Origin: Chlorops oryzae
Lineage: Eukaryota; Arthropoda; Insecta; Diptera; Chloropidae
Direction of reading: 5' to 3'
Assembly: GCA_020466095.1 (NCBI GenBank)
Contig: CM035806.1
Coordinates: 116,230,737-116,294,736 of the forward strand
Length of the DNA: 64,000 nucleotides
The notes below the pieces were generated by a model. The model did not search any database, was not told the DNA's origin, and saw nothing but the letters and a program-made list of their open reading frames with translations. Made by a program: the position numbers and the translations under genes. Within the stretch, counting starts at the first letter, position 1. Every line of letters starts with the position of its first letter. This document shows positions 33,588 to 44,103 of the stretch, piece by piece.

Positions 33588-34268
33588 CTAGCTCCGATGG
33601 CCCTCTATACAACAGTATAGTGCCTTAAGCGCTTTACTGGCTCTTTCATGAATGTTGGCTTTCCAACTAAGCTTAGAGTCAAGTATGAGACCTAAGTATT
33701 TGGTCTGGCTACTTAACTGTAGGGTAACTCCCTCCAGTCTCGGTGGAGTAAAGTTGGGAATTTTGTATTTTCTTGTGAAGAGCACCACTTCCGTCTTACT
33801 GGGATTAATGCTCAAGCCACATTCTTTGCTCCATCTAGAGAGCATTCCTAAAAAGGGAGTGATTTTGTCTGAAAGGACGTTGGGGAATTTGCCTGAAGCC
33901 GTGATTACAAGGTCATCCGCATATGCGATGACTTTACAGCCTGCCTCCTCCAACTTTATAAGTAGTGAATTTACAACGAGATTCCAGAGTGTCGGAGAGA
34001 GAACCCCCCCTTGGGGTGTTCCCCTGATGACTCTCCTTCTCACTTGCGATTCACCAATTGAGGATGAAATACTCCTGTTTGAAAGTAGGCTTTCAATGAC
34101 TCCCATGATACAGGGATTCATTTCAAGGTCACGTAGGGCGCGTATTATTGCATTCGGACAGACATTATTGAAGGCCCCTTCTATATCCAGAAATACACAC
34201 AGGGTGTATTCCTTGTATAGAAGGGACCATTCAATTTGTTGTATCAGGGAGTGAAGAGCAGTCTCCAC
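33588..34268 (-). pseudogene. LINE ORF2: reverse transcriptase fragment
   Basis: 226 residues with the RT palm motifs CVFLDIEGAFNNV, RGTPQGGVLSPTLWNL, YADDLV (catalytic) and KTEVVLFTRK, then the thumb-like LGLILDSKLSW. The N-terminal fingers, and everything before ETALHSL, are missing. The frame shifts by one base before the RNase H frame. Confidence 0.85.
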
Positions 34269-34299
34269 AGATTTACCCTTTGTATAGGCGTGATTGCAA

Positions 34300-35808
34300 A
34301 CGAACTTTTTAAATTAAGTTTATAATATTGGGGTAATTTACGCTTTTCAAAGGTTCCTGAAAAAGACGTCATGACTATTGGCCTAAAATTCATTCGGCTT
34401 GGCAGTGAGAAGTTTCTTGCCTTGGGAATGTAGGACCACCTTGACCTGCACCACTTTAGGTATATATGCCATCTATCATACATGACGTAAATGGCTTTAG
34501 CCAATGGTCTTACTCCTTGCTAGGGTATGTTGCATTTATACTACATTTACTTTTCCGTTTCAGGAGATTTGTAAAATTCAATGGAATTTTGGCCCACTGT
34601 ACTTGCCTGAGATTTTCACGTATTCAAGAATTTATGACTTCAGATGTCCAAAAAATGGTTTCACCTGGTTCTCACTAAAGTTACCCGGAATAGTGTGTTT
34701 TGGCGAGACCTAACTAGAAATGTTTACTTTTGTAGATTTGCTGAAAATAATCTTCAAAAGCCTGATTTTTAGGCATTGAGCTCGAAAGCTTACCTAACTA
34801 TTTTCCAAAATCGCGATAAATTTCAAAAAATTCCACCAGGAGACCAAACGCTTGTTTACGAGAAATTTGAACTCTCGAAATGTCCTTATACAGTGCCCAT
34901 GATGAGACGAGGTAAATGTCCGTAAAGCGTTTTCTACAAACGCTACGAAGATTCCATTTTGGGCATTCCACCAAGTGGGTTTAGGTTTCCCCATACGTTT
35001 GTTTTACGGATGCATAAGTGGTTGCGTTTTACACCGCAGTATTGAAAGTTTCCACAGACTTAAGCTTTCGCTTAAGCTGTATATCGGGAGGAGTACTATA
35101 AGGTCACCCCCTTACAAAAAACTGACTCTTTCTCCTTAGTTGGTACGCCTTGTATACAACAAATGTTTTTTTTTTTTGGATCTTGATTGTTAATATTCAA
35201 AGTAAAGTCTACGTAGGTTAAAATTACCAGACCAACACACCGCGAAATCAAAATTTGAGAGCCTTGTTCACTTTTAAGAGTGATTTCAGAACAAACCTCG
35301 GTTACTGGTTTAAAATTTGGATCAAGACCCCTTTCGCTAACATTGAAGTTCTTATTTTAAATTCTAATTGGTGACTCACCGCGTAACATATGTCCTAATC
35401 CCCAAAATTGATGAGGCGTTGCTTCCGCGAAATTGAAAAATTTATTTACGGTGTTTGTTGGCCTCCGATTTCAAGGTATTTAAAAGGTCGCTCTGAAGGG
35501 GTTGACCCTTGGCGTGCCCATGTCGCAAGATTCCAAGTTGATTTTCGATTCCCAATTAGGGTTGCGATCGTCACCATATCCCCATCACAACGTGGATAGG
35601 ACCAATGGACCAATTCGAAAATTTTGATGCAAATAATAATCGTGTTTTAGAAGCTAAATCGAAGTACAGATAAGGTATAAATAGATATCCAAGCTAGAAC
35701 AACGAAAACGGCAGGAATTTTCGTTAAGGTAATGTTTTAACATATTTTCGGCTGAGGAAAAGGTATGTGTGCAATCGGCTTAGCCGATGTAAACTTCTTT
35801 ACTTGTTT
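34300..35808 (-). repeat. Noisy near-duplicate of 30,780-32,210 plus HINE family C start
   Basis: The order follows the right inverted end of the 7-kb transposon (for example 'aaaaagacgtca', 'caatggtctta', 'tgtttacttttg', 'aagcctgatttttaggca'). It continues across the insertion edge ('caggtaaatgtccg' becomes 'gaggtaaatgtccg') into the HINE body, and reaches the true HINE start at 35,808. Differences are mostly small insertions and deletions. It lacks the LINE. It may be decayed sequence, but raw long-read filler at an assembly join is at least as likely. Confidence 0.65.
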
Positions 35809-35946
35809 TTTTTACAAATAAAGCCAGTGTAGTTCATTTCGAAACTGAAATAAATAAGTAATGTAAGGAAATTCAAACTGAAAAGTTGTTTTAATATCGT
35901 TAAGATATGCTTCGCAAACTATATTTAAAAAAAAATTAGGAATAAA
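35809..35946. other. Spacer between HINE family C and gene 2
   Basis: Short AT-rich sequence downstream of the gene 2 stop codon. No feature recognised. Confidence 0.3.
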
Positions 35947-38900
35947 TTAGATTTTGTTTAAATTTTTGAATTTGGAAATCAATTCATTAATGGTGCTGCT
36001 TGTTTTACAGTGAATGCGATAAATAAATTTTTGGATAAACTTCCAAAACTGTCGAAGATTGCTATCAAATTCAATGTTGAAAAGAAAATGTAATTTAAAT
36101 GCGATGTCTATAGCACACAGAAAAGTGTGATTCCTGGGCAAAGGTACCACAAATGAGTCAATTATAATGAAATATTGATTTATAGAACACTTTTCTTTGC
36201 CTATAGCTGTTATAAATGGCGCCTTTTTGCTTTCAGATGTATATTCTGATAAAGTCGGCCCATCCTGTTTAAAAACTAAAAGTTTACTCACAGCCTGCTC
36301 ATCTGTCAATCGGCTTTCTTTTTTATTTCCATTTGCTGCTGGTGGCAAAAGATTCAAAAATGCCAAAGTCGAGGTATCATAATCTGGGGTTTGACAAAGT
36401 TTATTAATAGTAAAAGTTCTAATTTTTTGTATCAATTATTTTTAATACCTTTTTCTCTATCGAACTCAGTATATAAAATAGTTTTTCCAGTAGACTTGAC
36501 TATTCCAAAAACTTGTGTAAATATCTCTGGACAACGCTGTATTAAAAGCAACGAGCTTTCTCCATATGTAAGTTCAAAGTCATATAAAATCTAAAATGTA
36601 GGTATGTTAATCGTTATAAACAATGTGTCAATGATTTTTAAGAACATACCAATTCAGGGCAAGTGAAAAAAAAATTGTAACTTTCGTATAGGTTTGAAAG
36701 ATTTTTAATAGTTTTCCTTCTGTAATCGACAGTTTCTCTCAACAATTTTTCAACAGTTAGCTTTTCTTCAGGAAGCACAAGAGATTTTAATTGTTCTATT
36801 TTTTGACGATTCAAAACAATATCTTCTGTTAAGTTTTCCTTGTCAGGTTCACTGACGTTTTCGAATTTGCTTCCCACTTTCCTCCGTTTAACACGATCGT
36901 TTTTTAATTTCATTTGTAGAAAACCAAAACCAAAACCATCCTTTTATTGCAGATGAGCTCCTATGAATATGAATAATTTTTAATTTTATAAATAAACGTA
37001 ACAAAATTTTTCCATTACCAATTCATCTTCCCCATCTGATTTAAGAGTTGGAAATGCTGCAATACAAGCTCTGGCAGTTGCTTTAATTTCAGTACTTGCC
37101 GGCGAATATCCGAAATTTTGTTGAATATTTTTAGCTGTAAAATGAATAACCTTTCTGCGTTCCGAAGATGTCAAAGCATTATTTGAAGTGTACTTCTTGA
37201 TTAAGCAATCACCATCAGCGTGGCTTGCTATATACTTTTTCAAATTCTAAAGAGAGATTTGAAAAAAAAAAAACAACTTTAAGAACAGCTTGAATTTGAA
37301 TCTTCTTAGTTTAATATTAAAAAGACAGAGCGGAGTATATGCAAAAAGGTACAGTTTGTGCAAAACATAAGCAACCAAAACCATATTTGCTTTGGTTTTT
37401 ATTTTTCATAATTCTGTTGTTTTTTCAAACTCTGTTAAGCAGCAGTTGATATTGTTACCCTGCAGGAAATGTCAATAGTGAATCTATAATCTTTCTCTAC
37501 TGACTGCTTCAACAGTACAACTGACCAGTTATACCCGTCGCAGTGCTTTGCGTTATTGCCAATAAATACTGTTGACGTTGGAACTAGTTCTCTTGACTAT
37601 ATTGACGTTAATATAGACATGGGGCAATATGGCGACGGGCTTCCTGCAGGGTGCTTATTGTTACACAAAGAAATATGCGTATAGCATTCATATCTACTGC
37701 AATTGACAATCAAATGAAAAACTTAAGAGCATATTACCTGTGAGGTGATGAGACCAAAGCCTGGAGTAACGCGCTTGAGATTTTTCATTTTTTCCCTTTT
37801 TTATGACCTTCAACATAAAGTTTGGGTGTTGATATTGCTGCAAAACCTGGGCCCTATTCCACAAAACAACTTATCAACTTTTCACTTTGCACTTATCAAA
37901 TTGCATTTTAGAGCAAAGTGATAAGTGTTTCTGTTCCACAATATTCTTTGCAATTCTCCCTTTGCACTAAGCAAATTTTTACAAAGTCTTGGCGCTCTCT
38001 GCAAAGTCTTAGCGCTCTATTGCAAAGTGAGCGTGCAATTCGTTCCACAAAGCACTGAATCGACTTTGCATTTCTATTATCACTTTTCAATTCGCACAGT
38101 GTTGGCTGATGGTGGGATATCTCCCACTTTTCGGGAATTTTTGAGCGAATTTTGGTAAAATTTGAAAAACGAAAGGATTTTCATGAAAAGGTTTAGAGTG
38201 GGAATTTTTATGGTTTCAAGAAAAAATACTCTAATCGCCAGTTTGAGGACTTTTTAATTCGCATTTTTTATCAGTTGCAACACTTTTCTTTGATAACGTG
38301 CTTTAGGGATGTCAGTTGTGAAGAAAAACATCCATATTTATGATCAGAGTGAGTAAAAAAAGCCCGAAAAAACCCAAAAATAAGCGCTATAAAAAGCTCG
38401 AAAAAACCAGGAAAATAGCCCGAAAAAATATGCAGTTAAAATTTATTTTTTATTCAGTGGACTTATTAAAATATATGACTAGATGTTGTTTTACATTTTC
38501 AAACAATGTTGGCGCTTCTTGCCTAAAAGGATTTTATACTATGAAAAAGATCGTTCAACGTCTGAAGAGGTAAGGGGGCAAAATTGTTAAACACACTCAA
38601 ACTTAAACACGCCATCGAACGTATACGCCAGCATTGGACACAGCCCTTAAAAGATCTTTTATGACTCGAGTCATTGACAAAGGAAAGCAATAAAGCAGAA
38701 ATAAAAACAGCTCAACATTGTTGATTTTTTTCGGAAATTAGGTAGGAAAAGGCATTTAAAATAGTACAATTAACCAAAAATATGGGAAATATGCACAAAA
38801 AATAGTTTTTGGCAAGAAAATAGCTCGCACTACTAAAATATGCAAAAATAGTATGACGTATGCAAAAACAAGCATTTATTCACTCTGTTTATGATGCATC

Positions 38901-39767
38901 GGGACTCTTTTTTTCATTTTGAAGCTACAGAAAATCATCAGAATTATAAATTGCTTGTTACAACCGCGTCTTCACTATCGTCGAACAAAAACTCACGTCT
39001 TAGCATTTTGAAAAGCTTCACTAGTTATAAAAATATGAATTTGTTAAGCGATCGTTTACCTTGCAAATTTTTGACAAACTTATCAACATTTGCTCTGCAA
39101 AAACAAAAATTTACTGTTTTTGTGGAACGAAACGGCATGATTATTTGCGAAGACTTTGCAAATTACACTTTTCAAAATTAATTTTGCACTTTGGATAAAG
39201 GAGCGTACATGGAACAGAAATTGCAAGGAGAATATAAATACTGCAAAGTTTTTGCAAATTACACTTTTCAATTTGAACTTATCTCTTATCAAATTTTAAA
39301 GTTCTGAGGAACAAAAAGATTTGCAAATTAGCGAAAAATTTGATAAGTGCAAAGTGAAAAGTTGATAAGTTGTTTTGTGGAATAGGGCCCAGATCTAAAA
39401 ATACGTCTTCATCAATTCTAATGCCGTTAACGTTGACAAAGCAATCGAATTCTTCTAGGGGAATTCCCCTATTTTCTAGAACTGAAAAAGAAACGCATCA
39501 TGTACCATAAACATATTTTTTGAAGTCCATTTTGATCAACCTCTAGCAATAAAATAATTTATAATTACCTGATAGTACAAAGTCCATGTACGATAAACCA
39601 CAAACATCACTTGAGAACTTTTTAATTTTTACACACTTCAATTTAATGTCGTCATATTTGACTGGAATTACTATTTCTAAATCCGTATTCATGATGAATA
39701 ATTCTTTAATCCATTCACTTTGGCACTCGCGAATTAAAAACAATACCCTAAATTTAGCTAGATGCAA
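35947..39767 (-). CDS. Gene 2: multi-exon gene of an insect/fish repeat-associated family
   Basis: Probable exons, read leftward: 39,767-39,570 (MHLAKFRVLFLIRECQSEW, then donor GTAATT); 39,485-39,392 continued at 37,848-37,740 (split by a foldback element); 37,243-36,998; 36,950-36,640; about 36,600-36,450; and 36,435-35,947. Introns look like short GT..AG introns (for example donor EDEL|GTAATGG, acceptor CTTTAG|AA). Conserved pieces are SSERRKVIHFTAKNI..FGYSP, LRETVDYRRKTIKNLS, YGESSLLLIQRCPEIF and IDIAFKLHFLFNIEFDSNL. I recognise the pattern as a family repeated in insect and fish genomes. No catalytic motif was found. It is likely the companion gene of gene 1 in the same transposon. Exon limits are approximate. 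Confidence 0.5.
37849..39391. mobile_element. Foldback-type element (GGGCCCTATTCCAC ends) inside gene 2
   Basis: The inverted ends begin CTGGGCCCTATTCCACAAAA on both sides and then dissolve into a field of related, partly repeated segments such as 'gcaaattacacttttcaa'. It splits one exon of gene 2: the flanks on either side join in frame (..VFLD-VLQQYQ..). I see no target duplication. A 543-bp hAT MITE is nested in it. It holds no credible transposase. Confidence 0.7.
38345..38887. mobile_element. 543-bp hAT MITE
   Basis: The ends are CAGAGTGAGTAAAAAAAGC and, inverted, CAGAGTGAATAAATGC. The exact 8-bp duplication tttatgat flanks it (38,337-38,344; 38,888-38,895). The left part carries repeated 'agcccgaaaaaa' motifs. 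Confidence 0.85.
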
Positions 39768-39789
39768 TGACCTTTACAAAGAAAAGTGA

Positions 39790-40123
39790 AAGAGAAGAGA
39801 GGCAAAAGTGCAAACCAACGGTTTTTTTGTTGTTTTATTTGCGTTGCGAGAACAGATGGTTGCTATAGTTTTAAACCAAAGATAGTTTAAACTCTATACA
39901 ATTTTGGTGTAAAATAAATTCATATCTTAAATTGGTTTAAATTATACGTTTCTTTGTTTAAAAAATTCGGTTTATAACAAAAAAAGCTTAAAAGAAAATA
40001 TTTTCGGTGTGAAAACATTTCATAATAAGTTTAAATTCTAAACTAATTTTAGTATGCGTGAACCCTAAACTATGAATTAGTTTAAATAAGTTTAGACTTT
40101 ACACCAAAAATTTTTGGAGTGCA
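39790..40123 (-). repeat. Right terminal and subterminal repeats of the two-gene transposon
   Basis: Between the gene 2 start and the integrase break. The terminal CACTCCAAAAATTTTTGGTG contains an internal palindrome. GGTGTAAA/GGTGTGAA occurs at the tip and near 39,910 and 40,005, and GTTTAAA-like blocks recur at least six times. Subterminal arrays of short motifs are transposase-binding regions in CACTA elements. Confidence 0.5.
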
Positions 40124-41911
40124 CTCGTCCCAATCGGTTTTTTCAGGGGATAAGTATGACCTAATATACTCATTAAAGGTTCTATGACTTCGTTCCACCA
40201 TGCCAAGTGTTTGGTGATGGTATGGGGTTGAATTTAAATGTTTTATATTGAGTAATTTGCAAAGTTCTAAAAGTATTTGATTTTTATATTCGGTACCTGA
40301 GTCTGTAAGTGTTTCGTTAATTGGTCCATAAATTAAGATACAATGTTCAACTATTGCTTTAGCTATTGTTTTGGCAGATTTGTCTGGAACGGGTATGGCT
40401 ATTAAGTATTTTGTTAATTCGCACATTATCGTTATGCCATATGCGTTTCCGTGTATTGAGGTTGGTAAGGGACCGATTGTGTCAATTTGAACTCTGTTAA
40501 ATGGTTTTTCTGGTGTTTGTGTTGTGAATAATGGCTCTTTAAAGCTTTTTCCTGGTTTGTTTAATTTGCATTTTTCGTCTTGATTTAGGTTTTGCCAAAT
40601 GTAGTTTTGTTTTATTTTTGTTAATAGTTTATTAATTCCGGAATGTCCGCCTAGGATTGGATCATTATGGAAAGAATTTCTAGTTTTCTGTTTTTACTCG
40701 TAATTGTTTCGCGAATTGGTGTGAGTAAAATTGTGATATTTTTCAAATGAATGTTGCCTATTTCCTTGAATTCATGTACACGTACGCAATTGAATAGTTC
40801 ATCGTTTAAAGATAAACGTAATTTATTAAAGTTTAAATTGTCGACAAATTTTTCAAGTCTAGGAAATAATTTCTCTAGAGAGATTTTTCCTTGAACAATT
40901 AAATCTTTTAAATTTACTTCTAGAAGTTTGATTTTTCCTTTAAAAATTTTCAGGATTTGCGCGCTTTTGTCATATCTCATGTAAGGCAATTTATTTATTT
41001 GTGCATGCTGTATTGTCTCATATACATGTTGAAAAATATCATTTGAATTGTTAGGCTTTTCTTATTTTGTTAAAATTGGTTTTGATTCTGATCTTGTTAC
41101 AATTTGATTAATGTGGGTAGCGTCGTTGATTATTTGTTTAATTTGCCCAAAATCAATATGTGATTACGCGTCGGCTCCACAGTTATCTTTGCCTTTTATA
41201 TATTCGATAACAAAGTCAAATTCCTCAAGATCCAGACGCATTCGTGTGAGTTTTGAAGAAGGGTTTTTGAGTGAAAATAGGTATGTTAAAGGCTTATGAT
41301 CGCTTTTTATAAGGAATTTAGTTCCATAAATATATGGTTTAAAGAAATTGACTGCCCAATGTATGTTATGGCAGTAAGCTCTTGTTCAATAACCGATTTG
41401 TTACTTTCGCCTTTTGTGAATGTGCGCGATGCGAAAGCTATAGGTAATTGTGTACCGTTATATTCCTGACTTAAGACTGCTCCACATGCAATTTTACTTG
41501 CATCGGTTGTTATACAAAATGGTTTATCGAAATTTGGATATTGTAATATTTGGGGCTTTAGTAGTGAGTTTTTAAGATAATTAATGAGTTTTTTTTTGAC
41601 CAGATGAATTCTGTTTTCTTTTTTGTCAAACGTGTTAAATGGATAGAATGAGATGAAAAATTTGGAATAAATCTTCTATAATAATTTACAAAAGCTACGA
41701 ATCTACGTGTTTCGTATGCATTGGTTGGTTTTGGGTAATTTAGAATTTTCTCAAATTTTGTGTCATCTGGAAGAATCCCTGTAACCGTACATTTGTGTCC
41801 TAGGAAGGTGACTTCATGGTTAAAAAAATTGCATTTATCGGGATGTAATTTTAAATTATTTTTCCTGCATATTTCAAAAATTAATTTTGGGTTTTCAATC
41901 ATGTGGTTTTC
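40124..41911 (-). pseudogene. Gypsy pol: RT C-terminus, RNase H and integrase N-terminal and core
   Basis: Read leftward from the hAT insertion. The RT thumb is HPDKCNFFNHEVTFLGH and YYRRFIPNFS (41,640-41,860). RNase H has TDASKIACGAVLSQ (about 41,470-41,510) and SDHKPLTYLF with LDLEEFDFVIEYIKGKDN (41,190-41,310). The connection domain follows (40,651-40,989), then the integrase core with IDTIGP (about 40,480), TDSGTEY (about 40,290) and MVERSHRTFNEYIR (about 40,180), the D, D and E of the active site. Several frame changes and at least one stop (near 41,166) are present. The frame ends at 40,124 where the large transposon begins. The C-terminus resumes at 19,573. Confidence 0.85.
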
Positions 41912-41919
41912 GGTACATC

Positions 41920-44095
41920 CAGGCCCGTGCGCACGGGGGGAGTTTTGGGTGTTAAAACCCCCCCCATTGAGAATAAGAATTATAAATATTATATATAAAA
42001 CGAAAAAGGAAATTTTGCACAATGGGCCAAGCTGATGCAAGAAGAATTGCATGAGCTGTCGCGTACTCGGCAACTCGTGCAAATACTTGATATAAAATAA
42101 TTGGCAAATACTCCAAATAGTTCCCATTTTAATTTTTGTACTTTGATAGAAATTTTTCATGATAGACTATTAGCACCTAGAAATTTGAAAATTCTCCGGC
42201 AGAAATTTCAATTGAGGTAACTGATCCAAATAAGGAAATGCGATCCAAATAAAAACATTCGAAATCAATTCGATTTCAATATAAATTTATTTGTCCAGAT
42301 GAACATGAAGATTCTCCTGCGGTCAATGATGGCAATTTCAGAGCACTGTTAAGGTTACAAGCAAAAAATAATATAAACTTGGCAGATGTCCTTAAACAAG
42401 CACCGAAAAACGCTATGTACATAAGCAACCGAATTCAAAATGAAATAATCTCTCTTTGTCACAAGTATATTTTTAATTTCAACATCGATAAAATCAACAA
42501 ATCGAAGGGATTTTCTTTGCTTGGAGATGACACGCCAGATATCGGTGGAGTGGAGCAAGTTTCAATTTGCATTCGATACATAGATGAAATCGATGCCAAT
42601 TTAACCATTTGCGAAGATTTTTTGTGCTTCCTTCCTATTGAGGAATTCACTGGGAAAGGCATAGCAAATGTTTTGATTGATTTCTTAAGAACTTCTGGAC
42701 TCGATTGCACTTACCTTTTTGGGCAAGGATATGATGGGGCAAAAGCAATGAGCGGCGAAATTCATGGAGCTCAGGCTTTCGTAAGAAATAATTATCCACT
42801 CGCGCTTTATTCGCATTGTGCTGCTCACAGCTTTAACCTGGCGGTCAGCTCTGCTTGTAATGTTACCGCAATTAAAAACAGCTTGGGAACTCTTCAGGCC
42901 ATCCACAACTTTTTCGTTTACCCAAAACGCCAGCTTGCTCTACAAAATGCAATTGCCGAAGATAAAAATTTGAACGAAGACAGGGTGAAGAAATTAAAAA
43001 AATTTTGTGCAACAAGATGGGTGGAACAACACGAGTCCGTTGAGACTTATTTACATTTACAAGCAGCAGTTATTTGTGCCCTCGAATTGGTTTCGACAAC
43101 TTGGAAGGACTCCACGACTTCATCTGCAGCTTTTCAATTACTCGCAGCTATAAAGACACCACATTTTCAGATTTCCATGTTCTCTTTGAGCTCGGTACAT
43201 TCTTTGACCTTGTCTCTGAGTCGGATAATTCAAGCAAAAAGTCAAGATCTTGCAGAAGTTGTTGAGTTAGCTGATGCTGCAAGAAAAGAATTGCTCGAAA
43301 GAAGAGAGAGAGCTTCTGAATATTTCCGAGAAATTTTTGAGAAGGCGTACACCGTCGGCAAGGAGCATGATATCGAATTGCGAAAGCCTCGGTTAACTGC
43401 GAAACAAACACATCGCAACAACGTCGTCACTGATTCAGTTGAGGATTACTTTTGCATAACCATATACGTACCATACCTTGATACTTTCATCGCTCATCTT
43501 CATGATAGGTTCCTCAATCATCGCAATATCCTATCAAATTTCGATTGCCTGTTCCCAAATAAAATGAAAGCACTCAATGTAGAGTCTTGTGTTCAATTAT
43601 TTACACAATACTCTTCTATCTTGCACAATGATAGTCCTAACTTCTGGATCAGTGAAGTTCAACTTTGGCATCGGCGAATTTCTGGAATGGATATAAAAAA
43701 TTCACTTGATGCGCTTGATATTTGCAATGCAGATGCATTTCCGAACATCCATCAAATCCTCCGCATAATGGCAATTTTACCCGTTACTACTGCTACAAAT
43801 GAAAGGTCTTTCTCAACATTGCGTCGTCTTAAAACATACCTCAGATCGACTATGTCTGAAGATCGACTAAATGGCCTAGCCTCACTGAATATACATCGTG
43901 AGGTTGAAATTGACGTGGAAACGATTTTGGAAGACTTTTTTTCTGTGCCTCGAAGGGTTTCTTTGTTGCATGAAACTCACCAAAACTGAATTGTTATAAT
44001 AAAGTCATTGAAATCGTTACTCTTGATTTTTAACCAATAGTTTTGATAAATAGAAAAAAAACCCCCCCCTTGGGCAATTCCTGCGCACGGGCCTG
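41920..44095 (+). mobile_element. hAT transposon with ZMYM1-like transposase, 2.2 kb
   Basis: The ends are CAGGCCCGTGCGCACGG and, inverted, CAGGCCCGTGCGCAGG, flanked by the exact 8-bp duplication ggtacatc (41,912-41,919; 44,096-44,103). It splits the gypsy RT three codons after its YMDD box. The subterminal C-runs on both strands (cccccccc near 41,961 and 44,061) flank a single long gene, so it is nearly complete. Confidence 0.9.
42298..43989 (+). CDS. hAT transposase, ZMYM1/DUF4371-like, N-terminally truncated
   Basis: An uninterrupted frame of about 560 residues. No ATG is evident at its front: the conserved homology already runs at 42,298 (CPDEHEDSPAVNDGNFRALL), so the true N-terminus, normally with a TTF-type zinc finger, is missing or in a lost exon. 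Then come SLLGDDTPDIGGVEQVSICI (first catalytic D region), FLRTSGLDCTYLFGQGYDGA (second), a CAAHSFNLA segment and an ATRWVEQ motif near residue 240. The C-terminal dimerisation block is ILPVTTATNERSFSTLRRLK. This is the DUF4371/hAT pattern of ZMYM1-like proteins. The lack of stops over 1.7 kb suggests recent activity. Confidence 0.85.
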   Translation, partial: DEHEDSPAVNDGNFRALLRLQAKNNINLADVLKQAPKNAMYISNRIQNEIISLCHKYIFNFNIDKINKSKGFSLLGDDTPDIGGVEQVSICIRYIDEIDANLTICEDFLCFLPIEEFTGKGIANVLIDFLRTSGLDCTYLFGQGYDGAKAMSGEIHGAQAFVRNNYPLALYSHCAAHSFNLAVSSACNVTAIKNSLGTLQAIHNFFVYPKRQLALQNAIAEDKNLNEDRVKKLKKFCATRWVEQHESVETYLHLQAAVICALELVSTTWKDSTTSSAAFQLLAAIKTPHFQISMFSLSSVHSLTLSLSRIIQAKSQDLAEVVELADAARKELLERRERASEYFREIFEKAYTVGKEHDIELRKPRLTAKQTHRNNVVTDSVEDYFCITIYVPYLDTFIAHLHDRFLNHRNILSNFDCLFPNKMKALNVESCVQLFTQYSSILHNDSPNFWISEVQLWHRRISGMDIKNSLDALDICNADAFPNIHQILRIMAILPVTTATNERSFSTLRRLKTYLRSTMSEDRLNGLASLNIHREVEIDVETILEDFFSVPRRVSLLHETHQN

Positions 44096-44103
44096 GGTAC
44101 ATC

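Larger units (their letters stand above)
32211..34300 (-). mobile_element. 5'-truncated LINE with RNase H (LOA/I-like)
   Basis: A non-LTR retrotransposon 3' half: RT then RNase H, then a tail made of a short TACC/ACCT tandem repeat at about 32,211-32,227 instead of poly(A). It is inserted in family C HINE units on its left. On the right it abuts a noisy duplicate block at about 34,300. The RT core begins near KGKSVETALHSL, so domains 0-1, the endonuclease and ORF1 are absent. Presence of RNase H and the ETALHSL motif suggest the LOA or I group. Confidence 0.75.
24168..35808 (-). mobile_element. HINE/DINE-1-like repeat, family C, split by two insertions
   Basis: The start (35,808, minus strand) reads ACAAGTAAAGAAGTTTACAT with a hairpin ATCGGCTAAGCCGAT. 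Next come tandem units of about 115 bp (clean copies at 31,770-32,200), a GTCTGTCT microsatellite (24,301-24,325), and the end at 24,168 with CTTTCCTTCGGAAAAGGTAT. It is split by the 7-kb transposon at 24,395-31,420 and by the LINE at 32,211-34,300. It lies immediately upstream of the gene 1 start codon. A related copy is at about 60,460-62,395. Confidence 0.65.
19574..40123 (-). mobile_element. Large two-gene DNA transposon (CACTA/EnSpm-like?) inserted in gypsy integrase
   Basis: It occupies the gap between the integrase halves. The right end reads CACTCCAAAAATTTTTGGTG on the minus strand, followed by repeated motifs such as GTTTAAA and TTTGGTGTAAA over about 300 bp. Such subterminal repeats and a CAC start recall CACTA elements. 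No matching left inverted repeat is seen at 19,574, so that end may be deleted. It carries gene 2 (39,767-35,947) and gene 1 (24,162-19,739) in the same orientation. Superfamily assignment is tentative; the insertion itself is clear from the split integrase. Confidence 0.55.

Noticed and set aside
19574..40123. Treating gene 1 and gene 2 as host genes flanked by repeats
   Set aside because: Both lie between the two halves of one gypsy integrase, so they arrived by insertion. A captured host gene remains possible for gene 2 but is less simple.
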